From IMG/VR virus record IMGVR_UViG_3300024352_000054, positions 1 through 38,716 of that record: DNA of 38,716 nucleotides. One strand, written 5' to 3'. The notes under the pieces were generated by a model. The model worked only from the letters and a program-made list of their open reading frames with translations, was not told the DNA's origin and did not search any database. The stretch is from a virus. The position numbers were made by a program, and so were the translations under genes. The number at the start of each line of letters is the position of its first letter. Within the stretch, counting starts at the first letter, position 1. Below are positions 1 to 5,200 of this stretch, in pieces.

Positions 1-81
1 GGCATTGCGACCATCACCGCTGGTGGCGCTGGCACCCAGGCCACCCTCACCCGCAGCAACACCCTCTCGGTGTTCCAGTGA
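1..81 (+). CDS. Tail fibre C-terminus (partial, 5' end missing)
   Basis: The first 26 codons of the window are open in frame 1 and stop at TGA 79-81. The residues are Gly/Ala/Thr-rich and end in TLTRSNTLSVFQ, a composition typical of phage fibre C-termini. The frame is exactly that of the truncated fibre gene at the right end of the window (37895-38716, 274 whole codons). Joining the two ends would give one protein of about 300 residues that passes from Gly-X-Y collagen-like triplets into this tail. The join is an inference; the open frame and stop are seen directly. The next gene starts at ATG 81, overlapping the stop by one base. Confidence 0.6.
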   Translation, partial: GIATITAGGAGTQATLTRSNTLSVFQ

Positions 82-473
82 TGCAGAAGCGCCTACTCCT
101 GGCGCTGATCGTGGGGGCCGTCATGGCCCCCCTTTCTGCAAGCGCCCAGATCTACAACTATTGGTATGGCCCTGGCACGCTGCGGGCTGGGACCACTACG
201 GGCACATCCACCAGCACCAGCACTGAGACGGTCAACTCTGTGCAGCAGGTGTATGGCGGCACCACCTACAGCGCCACTGGAGAGAACATCCAGCCTGGCG
301 GTGCTTTAGGCCCTGGTCAGACCTACACGGTGGCTCGCCCTGGAGAGCCGTTCCAGTTCAGCGAGACCTACCAGCCTGCAGGCATCGTGAGCATCACGAC
401 CACGGGCAAGACCGCTGTCACCAACACGCTCACCAATTCGTTGAGCGTCTTCTCTGAGATCGGGACCAACTGA
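81..473 (+). CDS. Small secreted protein, unknown function
   Basis: This is a 130-residue protein. It has a classical signal peptide (MQKR, then the hydrophobic run LLLALIVGAVMAPL, then SASAQ with a likely AxA cleavage site). The mature part is rich in Thr, Ser and Gly, with a TSTSTST run near residues 40-47. The ATG at 81 overlaps the upstream stop (TGATG), which favours it over the GTG at 78. The C-terminus contains TLTNSLSVF, which echoes TLTRSNTLSVF at the end of the fibre protein just upstream. It lies at the end of the late operon with a second exported protein. I do not recognise a family. A role in the host envelope or as a minor virion or adsorption factor is possible but unproven. 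Confidence 0.75.
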   Translation: MQKRLLLALIVGAVMAPLSASAQIYNYWYGPGTLRAGTTTGTSTSTSTETVNSVQQVYGGTTYSATGENIQPGGALGPGQTYTVARPGEPFQFSETYQPAGIVSITTTGKTAVTNTLTNSLSVFSEIGTN

Positions 474-1012
474 TGCGTCGCCTCCTTGCCCTGCTGTTGT
501 TGTTGGCTGGTCCTGCAATGGCGCAGACCACAGCGCCGATCGCTAACAGCATCAACACCACCAACGCAGGACAAGCGTCGGGCACGGTGCTCAATAGCAA
601 CACTCAGCTCAACCAGCTGCCGATCATGCAGCAGGAGTTTGGTGCTGGTTTCCGCTGTCAGAACAGCACCGTCAGCTTCTCGCCCTACTACGTCGGTAGC
701 GACACCAGCTATTCCAGCTACGTCGGGGCCAGCGGTTACGGCGGGATGGTGACGGTGAGCGTGCCGCTCGATGGTCGCGGCGTTGAATACTGCATGGCGA
801 TGGCCAAAGCCAGGGTCGAGAAGGAACAGTTCGACCTTGTGATCGTCCGTGCGCTGAAGTGCGCTGACCTGCTGCGTGCAGGCATCGTCTTCACCGATGA
901 GAACACCAAGAAGCTGTGCGACGGGCTGGCCTATGTTCCGCAGCGCGACAGCACCAAGGGCGTTGCATTGCCAGTGCCTCAGAAGACGCCTGAAGTGATC
1001 TTGACCCGATAG
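473..1012 (+). CDS. Secreted protein, unknown function
   Basis: This 179-residue protein begins with a strong signal peptide (MRRLLALLLLLAGPAMAQ, predicted cut after AMA). The mature part has an Asn/Thr/Gln-rich N-terminal stretch, then Cys residues near 62, 107 and 130 and again near 149. These could form disulfides in the periplasm. The central GASGYGGMVTVSVPLDGRG segment looks beta-rich. The start ATG overlaps the stop of the preceding gene, so the two are translationally coupled. A hairpin with a short T-run follows the stop. The function is unknown. With its neighbour it could be an envelope-directed protein expressed late in infection or a lysogenic-conversion factor. Confidence 0.75.
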   Translation: MRRLLALLLLLAGPAMAQTTAPIANSINTTNAGQASGTVLNSNTQLNQLPIMQQEFGAGFRCQNSTVSFSPYYVGSDTSYSSYVGASGYGGMVTVSVPLDGRGVEYCMAMAKARVEKEQFDLVIVRALKCADLLRAGIVFTDENTKKLCDGLAYVPQRDSTKGVALPVPQKTPEVILTR

Positions 1013-1042
1013 CTCTCGCTAAGTTGGCTATCCGTCCTTTTC
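1008..1042 (+). terminator. Putative terminator of the late operon
   Basis: GATAGC (1008-1013) pairs perfectly with GCTATC (1027-1032) across a 13-nt loop. CGTCCTTTTCT follows. The 6-bp stem is modest. The site lies exactly where the rightward late operon meets the leftward lysogeny operon, where a terminator is expected. Confidence 0.4.
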
Positions 1043-1103
1043 TGAGGGAACGGGTAGTCCGCTTTGGCAGGACGCGGTGAGGCTGGCACCTCGTGAGGAC
1101 CAG

Positions 1104-1307
1104 CTACCTGCCACCCCCATTGATGTATTCAACGGAATAACCGTTTGGCATGAGCGGGTTCTCTCTGACATTGACCACCGGCCGGCCATAGAAATCAGGA
1201 AGGGTGCAACCAGTGAAGGGTGCATCTTCTGGTGTGATGTCAGTACCGAGGTAGTAGCCGCAGGGAGGGCCTGCCAGCTGAGCAAGAAGCAATGCAGTGG
1301 TGAGCAT
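1104..1307 (-). CDS. Small exported protein downstream of integrase
   Basis: This is a 67-residue protein with a short hydrophobic N-terminus (MLTTALLLAQLAGPPCGYYL) that could be a signal peptide. The cysteine at residue 16 might suggest a lipoprotein, but it lacks a good lipobox. I chose the ATG at 1307 because GGAGG lies about nine bases upstream, at the end of the integrase gene. Longer versions would overlap the integrase and lose the N-terminal hydrophobic segment. It is the last gene of the leftward operon. A small hairpin (GCTGG/CCAGC with an inner CCTC/GAGG, 1082-1104) sits at its stop codon. No family recognised. Confidence 0.55.
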   Translation of the reverse strand: MLTTALLLAQLAGPPCGYYLGTDITPEDAPFTGCTLPDFYGRPVVNVRENPLMPNGYSVEYINGGGR

Positions 1308-1311
1308 GTGA

Positions 1312-2301
1312 TCAGGCCTCCAGTGCGCTGACGCAGGCAGCGAGTGCATCGGTTTGAAGGTGCAGGTAACGCTGCACAGAGGCCAGCGAGGTCCAACCAC
1401 CAAAGGTCATGAGCTGGTGCAGAGGGATGCCTGCAGCGGCGAGCTTGCTGGCGCAGCTGTGTCTGGTGGTATGGATGCCGAGCTGTGGGTCATCACCAAC
1501 ACCGGCGTACTCAGCAGCCTTCTCAAACAGGCGTCTGTATTGGGCGTAGGTGTAGGGGAAGACGCGATGGGTGCGGATAGCAGGCAGGTGCTGCTCAACA
1601 GCAGCTACAGCCTTGGCAGTGAGCGGGATGCTGCGGACCTTGTTGTTCTTGGTCTTGGCAAAGGTCACACGTCTACGGGCGAGGTCAATGTCTGCACCAG
1701 TGAGGTGTTCAAGCTCACCCCAGCGAGCACAGGTCTCAAGCAGGAACACCAGGCAATCGGCCGCTGCAGGTTCTCCAATGCGTTGGAAGTATTGGCAGAA
1801 CAGAGCGGTCTCCTCATCAGAGAGCACGCGGTCCTTGGTGTTTTGCAGCTTGAGCTGTTGCGGGAAGCGCGGCACCTGCTGGATGTGACCACGCAGGTGA
1901 GCGTCATTGAACATGGACCGCAGTGCTGAGACCTTCTTGTTGACGGTGGAAGGCCTGTTACCGGCGGCTAGGAGCTTTTGCCGCCAGGCATCGACATCAG
2001 GCGCTGTGATCTCACTGAGGAGGGTGTGAGGGCCGAAGTAATCAACAGCTGCTTGTGAGTACATGGCAGCTGTCCGTTCAGCTGAGGTGCCATCCCAGCG
2101 GACCTTGAGGGACAGGCGTCGTGCATCTTGCAGGCTGAACAGCTGGATGGGTGTAGCGGGCTTGGCCAGCAGTGCTTCGAGCAGCTCACGCTTACGGCTG
2201 ATGGCCTCACGTTTGGTCTTGCAGAGAGCTGTCTTGCGCTTGCCATTGACGGTGACATCAGCCACCCAGCCAGTGGGTGTATGGCGGATAGAGCCGGACA
2301 T
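1312..2301 (-). CDS. int: Tyrosine site-specific recombinase (phage integrase)
   Basis: This 329-residue protein has the full tyrosine recombinase architecture. An N-terminal arm-binding region with GWVADVTVNGKRK is followed by a SAM-like core-binding domain (about 65-150) and a catalytic domain (about 155-315). The catalytic residues are visible: Arg193 in CARWGELEHL, a candidate Lys221, His277 and Arg280 in HTTRHSCAS, Trp303 in FGGW and nucleophile Tyr312 in RYLHL. It should integrate and excise the phage genome. The start ATG is preceded by a purine-poor leader with no Shine-Dalgarno sequence (see 2302-2325). It is separated by about 10 kb from the tRNA-like attP candidate at 12458-12488, which is unusual because int and attP are normally adjacent. 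Confidence 0.95.
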   Translation of the reverse strand: MSGSIRHTPTGWVADVTVNGKRKTALCKTKREAISRKRELLEALLAKPATPIQLFSLQDARRLSLKVRWDGTSAERTAAMYSQAAVDYFGPHTLLSEITAPDVDAWRQKLLAAGNRPSTVNKKVSALRSMFNDAHLRGHIQQVPRFPQQLKLQNTKDRVLSDEETALFCQYFQRIGEPAAADCLVFLLETCARWGELEHLTGADIDLARRRVTFAKTKNNKVRSIPLTAKAVAAVEQHLPAIRTHRVFPYTYAQYRRLFEKAAEYAGVGDDPQLGIHTTRHSCASKLAAAGIPLHQLMTFGGWTSLASVQRYLHLQTDALAACVSALEA

Positions 2302-2325
2302 GGTGGTGGTTGTTGGTGGTGGTGG
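2302..2325 (-). promoter_or_regulatory. CCAACAACCACC leader of the integrase gene
   Basis: On the minus strand the whole 24-nt gap between the regulator stop and the int ATG is built from ACC/AAC triplets. It contains the exact 12-mer CCAACAACCACC at 2316-2305. There is no Shine-Dalgarno sequence. The same 12-mer occurs in other leaders at 3447-3458, 4129-4140 and, on the plus strand, 4766-4777. It could be an unstructured translation enhancer or a protein- or RNA-binding site. Confidence 0.6.
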
Positions 2326-2643
2326 TCAGAGCCCTTCGATCTGACGCCGGAGGGCTTTGCCTTTGGGTGTGAGCTGAACAAGGAAACGCCTGCCTTCTGC
2401 TGGATCACGCACGACCTGAACAAGGCCAAAGCCCTCATGACCTTTGCGGTTCATGGGGCCTAGAGCATTGATGGTGCGGCTGACAGCGCTGTTGGAGAGG
2501 TCCAGGCGTTGTTCGATCAGCCGGAGTGTGCAGGGCTCGCTTTCGGCAACGACCAGGAAGACCTGGGCGAAGTGAATAGGGAGATGGGTTGGGTCTAGGG
2601 ACGCAAACACGTCCAAAGCCCTCTCCAACAGACGTAAATCCAA
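2326..2643 (-). CDS. MarR-like winged-helix regulator, repressor candidate 1
   Basis: This protein of about 105 residues starts at TTG 2643; a GTG a few codons inside is an alternative. A helix with FAQVFLVVAE is followed by the recognition region LRLIEQRLDLSNSAVSRTIN. The wing carries VVRDPAEGRRFLVQLTPKGK and ends in the LTPKG signature typical of MarR-family proteins. It is shorter than usual MarR proteins (about 140), with reduced flanking dimerisation helices. It resembles the gene at 2865-3203 over the helix-turn-helix and wing. It lies directly upstream of int in the leftward operon, as a lysogeny regulator would. A TGCAC-NN-GTG site lies 33-44 bases upstream of its start, so it may be autoregulated. 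Which of the two relatives is repressor and which is antagonist cannot be told. Confidence 0.8.
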   Translation of the reverse strand: MDLRLLERALDVFASLDPTHLPIHFAQVFLVVAESEPCTLRLIEQRLDLSNSAVSRTINALGPMNRKGHEGFGLVQVVRDPAEGRRFLVQLTPKGKALRRQIEGL

Positions 2644-2675
2644 GGATCAGCTCTTGCCTGGGTACTAGGAGTCTC

Positions 2676-2687
2676 GCACCTGTGCAC
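2676..2687. promoter_or_regulatory. TGCAC-NN-GTG palindromic site upstream of regulator 1
   Basis: The plus strand reads GCACCTGTGCAC; the minus strand reads GTGCACAGGTGC. It matches the sites at 24394 and 37873 and lies about 33 bases before the regulator start at 2643. This fits autoregulation by a dimeric repressor, but binding is inferred. Confidence 0.55.
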
Positions 2688-2831
2688 GGCGAGCTGGCGT
2701 TTGCCAGGCGACAGCAGCCCCCATAGGCGAAACCCTGTCCTGCCAGTGGATGTAGGCAGGTCCAGGGCTGCTAGAAATACCCAGCTTGTGCTGGGATCTG
2801 CATCTGATTTACAGCGCATTGACTACTAGGT

Positions 2832-2842
2832 ATGCACGGGTG
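2832..2842. promoter_or_regulatory. TGCAC-NN-GTG site between the two regulators
   Basis: The plus strand reads ATGCACGGGTG. It lies in the 221-base gap (2644-2864) between the two winged-helix genes, just past the end of the upstream one. The rest of this gap shows no convincing gene. Confidence 0.45.
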
Positions 2843-2864
2843 ATGAGTAGGTGGACCCTACAGG

Positions 2865-3203
2865 TCACTGGTTTTTGCCAGGCGTCCTGAGGGAATCAAC
2901 GAGGTGTTGGCCTTGTTCAGTGAGCAGGAGTTGGCGGCCGCCTTTATGCGGATGTGGTCTTGCTTCCAGAAGGCTGAAGGGGCTTGGTTTCCAGGCGCCT
3001 GACACGTAGGCAGCACGGCCAAGGAGTGCTGAGACGATGCGGTGCGCTGTACGACCTGACAGGTCCATGACCTGCTGCAGTTCAGCGACTGAATCGACGC
3101 CATCAGCTACATGGAGGAGGGCCTCAGCTGTTGCTGCTGTGGTGGTTGGTGAGCAGCTGCGGAAGGCCGACAGGTAGGCCTTGAAGGGTTGGAGATTGTT
3201 CAC
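2865..3203 (-). CDS. MarR-like winged-helix regulator, repressor candidate 2
   Basis: This 112-residue protein starts at GTG 3203, which overlaps the upstream gene's stop (GTGA). A TTG three codons earlier is also possible. The helix-turn-helix region is VAELQQVMDLSGRTAHRIVS. A wing-like segment ends in GGRQLLLTEQGQHLV. It aligns by eye with regulator 1: DLS plus a recognition helix ending in a branched residue-SAL/NAL, then an LT..G..L motif. The two are therefore probably diverged paralogues. Adjacent in one leftward operon with int, they may form a two-component switch (repressor and anti-repressor, or a heterodimer). The family fit is good for the fold, but the specific role is inference. 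Confidence 0.7.
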   Translation of the reverse strand: MNNLQPFKAYLSAFRSCSPTTTAATAEALLHVADGVDSVAELQQVMDLSGRTAHRIVSALLGRAAYVSGAWKPSPFSLLEARPHPHKGGRQLLLTEQGQHLVDSLRTPGKNQ

Positions 3204-3442
3204 AAGCCGCAACGATCAAGCAGGGCTGACAAGATCTCCTCAGTCACTGGCACCTGGCCCCAGTTGATGGCTGGAGGGTTCTTGATGGCGTCAATGCGGG
3301 CCATTGCCTCGATGGCTTCAATGCTGGGCTTTCCTCGCTTGAAGCTGTCCTTCTGCCGGCTGGCAGCGAAGCAAGTGAGGGCAACAGCAAGGCCAGCAGG
3401 GCCAGCCAGGACTGAGAGCGGAAGAATGAAGAACCAGGCCAT
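3200..3442 (-). CDS. Small single-pass membrane protein
   Basis: This 80-residue protein has one N-terminal transmembrane helix (MAWFFILPLSVLAGPAGLAV) and a charged C-terminal part that begins ASRQKDSFKRGKPS. The ATG at 3442 follows the CCAACAACCACC leader by four bases, which supports it over the longer upstream start. Positive charges after the helix suggest the N-terminus faces out and the C-terminus is cytoplasmic. It sits in the leftward lysogeny-like operon and is translationally coupled to regulator 2. Membrane proteins expressed from prophages often act in superinfection exclusion; that role is a guess here. Confidence 0.65.
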   Translation of the reverse strand: MAWFFILPLSVLAGPAGLAVALTCFAASRQKDSFKRGKPSIEAIEAMARIDAIKNPPAINWGQVPVTEEILSALLDRCGL

Positions 3443-3462
3443 CGGTGGTGGTTGTTGGTGGA
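3443..3462 (-). promoter_or_regulatory. CCAACAACCACC leader of the membrane protein gene
   Basis: The minus strand carries the exact 12-mer at 3458-3447, then ACCG, then the ATG. No Shine-Dalgarno sequence is visible. It is the second of four exact copies in the window. Confidence 0.6.
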
Positions 3463-3511
3463 CAGCTGGTGAGAGCTGTAGAGGGCCCAACAGGAGGGCC
3501 CAGTGCAGCTG

Positions 3512-3694
3512 TCAGCCGTTGGCCAGTGCGAAGGACTGGAAGGCGTCCAGCAGATCGCTGAAGAGCTGGGCCTCTTCCTCGTCCTTGATCAGTTCAGGCG
3601 CTTTGGCAGCCAGCCGGTTAAGGGCTGCAAGGGTGAGCCGTATCTCCTGGCTGTTGACGAAGGCAAAGGAAGGGACGGGTTCGCGGTTGGTCAT
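3512..3694 (-). CDS. Small acidic protein, unknown
   Basis: This 60-residue protein has a predicted helical body (LTLAALNRLAAKAPELIKDE, then EEAQLFSDLLDAFQSFA). Leucine spacing suggests a small helical bundle or dimer. The start is supported by its ACC-rich leader, which follows the pattern of its neighbours. It lies in the leftward operon between a membrane protein and another small gene. No family recognised. Its size and charge would suit a protein inhibitor or anti-repressor, but nothing proves this. Confidence 0.55.
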   Translation of the reverse strand: MTNREPVPSFAFVNSQEIRLTLAALNRLAAKAPELIKDEEEAQLFSDLLDAFQSFALANG

Positions 3695-3697
3695 GGC

Positions 3698-3731
3698 TTG
3701 TGGTGGTGGTTGGTGGTTGGTGGTTGTTATT
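3698..3731 (-). promoter_or_regulatory. ACC/AACC repeat leader, variant
   Basis: The minus strand reads AATAACAACCACC followed by two further CAACCACC units before the ATG at 3694. This is a degenerate, expanded version of the CCAACAACCACC leader. The rest of the 3695-3903 gap holds GGCC-rich short inverted repeats (for example AGGCCT at several places) and a degenerate TGCAC-type site (CAGTGGTGCAC, 3830-3840). I see no gene in it. Confidence 0.45.
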
Positions 3732-3903
3732 GAGAGGCCTCTAGGAGGCCCGCTAAGGGCCTGTCAGTAGCCCAGAGCTGTGAGTGGTGCTGAGAGGCCT
3801 TACAGGCTCTCGCTGGCCCTTGTGAAGGTCAGTGGTGCACAGGATCGCCAGAGCGAACCCCAGCACCACGCAAGCCAAACGGTTACAGGTCATTCCCTTG
3901 CCC

Positions 3904-4116
3904 TCAGCCTTTGAACGTTGCACCGATTGCAAGACCCCTCAAAAACTCCTTGGCCTCTGAGGCAGTCAGACACTCAGCCAGTGCGTCAGCACCTTTGCCG
4001 TTGGTCCTCATAACTGAGTAGCCAGTCAGCGACTTCTGCAGCCAGAGATCCCACTGAGTGGCAATAGCTGCGGTCTCAGCTCTGCCGTCCAGCTCTTTCC
4101 TTGTGATGCGTGCCAT
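3904..4116 (-). CDS. First gene of the leftward operon, unknown small protein
   Basis: This 70-residue protein (MARITRKELDGRAETAAIAT...) is basic at the N-terminus and probably helical. A central aromatic patch reads WDLWLQKSLTGYSVM, and an ASEAKEFLRGLAIG helix follows. The ATG at 4116 follows the CCAACAACCACC leader and the predicted leftward promoter. That makes it the promoter-proximal gene of the lysogeny-like operon, the place where cI-like or cro-like proteins often sit. I see no clear helix-turn-helix motif. Longer upstream starts run through the promoter and are unlikely. Confidence 0.6.
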   Translation of the reverse strand: MARITRKELDGRAETAAIATQWDLWLQKSLTGYSVMRTNGKGADALAECLTASEAKEFLRGLAIGATFKG

Positions 4117-4121
4117 TGCTC

Positions 4122-4141
4122 TGTTGGTGGTGGTTGTTGGA
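4122..4141 (-). promoter_or_regulatory. CCAACAACCACC leader of the first leftward gene
   Basis: The exact 12-mer lies on the minus strand at 4140-4129 and is followed by ACCAACAGAGCA and the ATG at 4116. It sits in the transcript just downstream of the predicted start site within the 4150-4163 palindrome. Confidence 0.6.
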
Positions 4142-4149
4142 CCGATGCA

Positions 4150-4163
4150 GTGCACCGGTGCAC
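4150..4163. promoter_or_regulatory. Perfect 14-bp palindrome GTGCACCGGTGCAC, operator candidate
   Basis: The sequence is a perfect palindrome overlapping the expected transcription start of the leftward promoter (4166-4195). It is the most symmetrical member of the TGCAC-NN-GTGCA set. A repressor dimer bound here would block the leftward promoter. Confidence 0.65.
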
Positions 4164-4165
4164 AC

Positions 4166-4195
4166 GTCATAGCACCTCTTTGACACTTGTGGCAA
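4166..4195 (-). promoter_or_regulatory. Leftward sigma70-type promoter (lysogeny operon)
   Basis: On the minus strand TTGCCA (4195-4190) and TATGAC (4171-4166) are separated by 18 bases. The start point would fall near 4159, inside the palindrome at 4150-4163. It is placed to drive the genes from 4116 leftwards through int. Found by eye only. Confidence 0.45.
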
Positions 4196-4687
4196 TTGGG
4201 CGCGGGGATTGGCGTGCTGCTTCCTATGCGTGTAGACGCATACAAGCCATGCAGCCATGCCTGCTCACAGCCGGCCACACCACCACCACGCACCACACAC
4301 ACCAGCCCTCAACACCACGTCAGCGGATCTCAAATCCGCAGACACACCAGTCAGCACCTGCCCCTACCGCCCCCGCCTGCCCAGCACCTGCTCACACCCC
4401 CTGCCCCTGCCCTCAAAACGACATCAGCCCCTACCCCCAGCAACCAGCGCTCACAGCCCCAAGCACCGGGGGCATGGGGGGAACGTCACCGTCGCGCTGT
4501 AGCGGAAGCCATCACATCGCGCGAGGTAAAACTGGGAAATGAGTGAGGTGAGTGCACCCCTTGAAGTGAGTGGGTCCGAAAGGAGCCAGGAGGGAGAGGG
4601 GTGCAGGAGATCTCCAGTAGTGAGATCTAGTGACTGAATAAGAATCTAAAGAGGCGGAAAAACGGGCTAGGTGCGGACGGAGAGGTA
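4196..4687. other. Non-coding control region with strand-composition switch, possible origin
   Basis: There is no credible gene here. About 4250-4470 is C- and A-rich and almost free of G on the plus strand (CCACCACCACGCACC-type runs). From about 4535 to 4690 the plus strand becomes purine-rich, with several GTGAG units (4540-4610), the palindrome GGAGATCTCC (4604-4616 area) and an A-rich patch near 4635-4665. A perfect hairpin, GCGGAT-CTCAA-ATCCGC, lies at 4323-4339. Such an asymmetric, iteron-like region beside a Rep-like gene would suit a replication origin. This is inference. Open frames in the C-rich part are low-complexity artefacts. Confidence 0.4.
4323..4339. repeat. Perfect 6-bp stem-loop in the control region
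   Basis: GCGGAT and ATCCGC flank the 5-nt loop CTCAA in an otherwise unstructured C/A-rich stretch. No T-run follows, so it is not an obvious terminator. It could be a recognition hairpin. Confidence 0.4.
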
Positions 4688-4718
4688 TTGACACCTATGT
4701 CTGCACATGTGCAATACT
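4688..4718 (+). promoter_or_regulatory. Rightward promoter with embedded palindrome
   Basis: TTGACA (4688-4693) is followed after 19 bases by an extended -10 (TGC AATACT, with the hexamer at 4713-4718). A perfect 12-bp palindrome, TGCACATGTGCA (4702-4713), fills the spacer next to the -10. This is the classic position for a repressor operator. It would drive the RepL-like gene and its downstream partners. Confidence 0.5.
4702..4713. promoter_or_regulatory. Operator candidate TGCACATGTGCA
   Basis: A perfect 12-bp palindrome lies inside the rightward promoter. It has the same half-site (TGCAC/GTGCA) as the leftward operator at 4150-4163 and the sites upstream of late genes. The shared half-site suggests that one regulator controls both divergent promoters. 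Confidence 0.6.
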
Positions 4719-4765
4719 CGGGGTATGGAACCCGTTGCCCTGACAGGGGTGACAAATGTGTCCAT

Positions 4766-4777
4766 CCAACAACCACC
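4766..4777 (+). promoter_or_regulatory. CCAACAACCACC 12-mer in the rightward leader
   Basis: This is the only plus-strand copy I noted of the 12-mer found in the leftward leaders. It lies in the 5' untranslated region of the RepL-like gene if translation starts at 4846. Its presence in both divergent transcripts argues for a specific function rather than chance low complexity. Confidence 0.5.
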
Positions 4778-4845
4778 GGTATCACTGGCTTCTGGCTGCC
4801 CTTCCCCAATGGCCAATACCAATCCATCCCCCAATGCTTTTACCT

Positions 4846-5199
4846 ATGGACAGAACGAGCTTTGTGATGGTTCACCTCAAGGACACCGAGAGGGTCATGG
4901 ACCTGTACTCGCAGCGAGCGATCAAGCCCAGGGACGGGATGCTGCTTTGGTGCCTGCTGTCGTTTGCTGATCCATCTACCGGTCGGATCTGGGCATCAGC
5001 TGACGGGCTGGCTGACCGGATGGGCAGCAACGCTGCAGAGATCCGCGCTGGCATTGCCCGTCTGAAGAAGCAGCACCTGCTCAGGCAGATCAAGAACTCT
5101 GTGACCGGTGAGCGGTATTACCGGATCAACCCATGGATGGTCTCCTGCGGGAAGTCTCAATCCATCGGTCTGGCCATGAAGGAGTTCGAGGAGGCCTGA
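4846..5199 (+). CDS. RepL-like winged-helix protein (replication initiator or regulator)
   Basis: This protein of about 117 residues (from ATG 4846; ATGs at 4756, 4834 and 4867 are also in frame) has the layout of plasmid RepL-type winged-helix proteins. An N-terminal helix contains MLLWCLLSFADPSTGRIWAS. A helix-turn-helix follows (ADGLADRMGSNAAEIRAGIA, then RLKKQHLLRQI), and a wing ends in YYRINPWMVSCG, close to the YMINP-type ending of that family. I prefer a start downstream of the CCAACAACCACC leader. It is the first gene of the rightward operon beside the putative origin. Because the phage lacks its own DNA polymerase, a role in starting replication with host enzymes is attractive. A transcription regulator is the alternative. 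Confidence 0.6.
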   Translation: MDRTSFVMVHLKDTERVMDLYSQRAIKPRDGMLLWCLLSFADPSTGRIWASADGLADRMGSNAAEIRAGIARLKKQHLLRQIKNSVTGERYYRINPWMVSCGKSQSIGLAMKEFEEA

Positions 5200-5200
5200 G

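Noticed and set aside
1354-1929. 191-codon plus-strand frame antisense to integrase
   Set aside because: It is a shadow of the int coding frame; the product has no domain pattern, while int has all catalytic residues.
3189-3770. 193-codon plus-strand frame antisense to the small leftward genes
   Set aside because: The product is Arg/Ser/Gly-rich with no pattern, and it runs through the ACC leaders of the minus-strand genes.
4180-4209. Rightward promoter starting with TTGACA at 4180
   Set aside because: No acceptable -10 lies 16-19 bases downstream; the leftward reading of the same region gives a better pair.
4150-4546. Long plus-strand open frames in the C/A-rich region (Pro/His/Thr-rich products)
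   Set aside because: Three overlapping frames are open because the plus strand has few G and thus few stops. The products are low complexity and start inside the leftward promoter.
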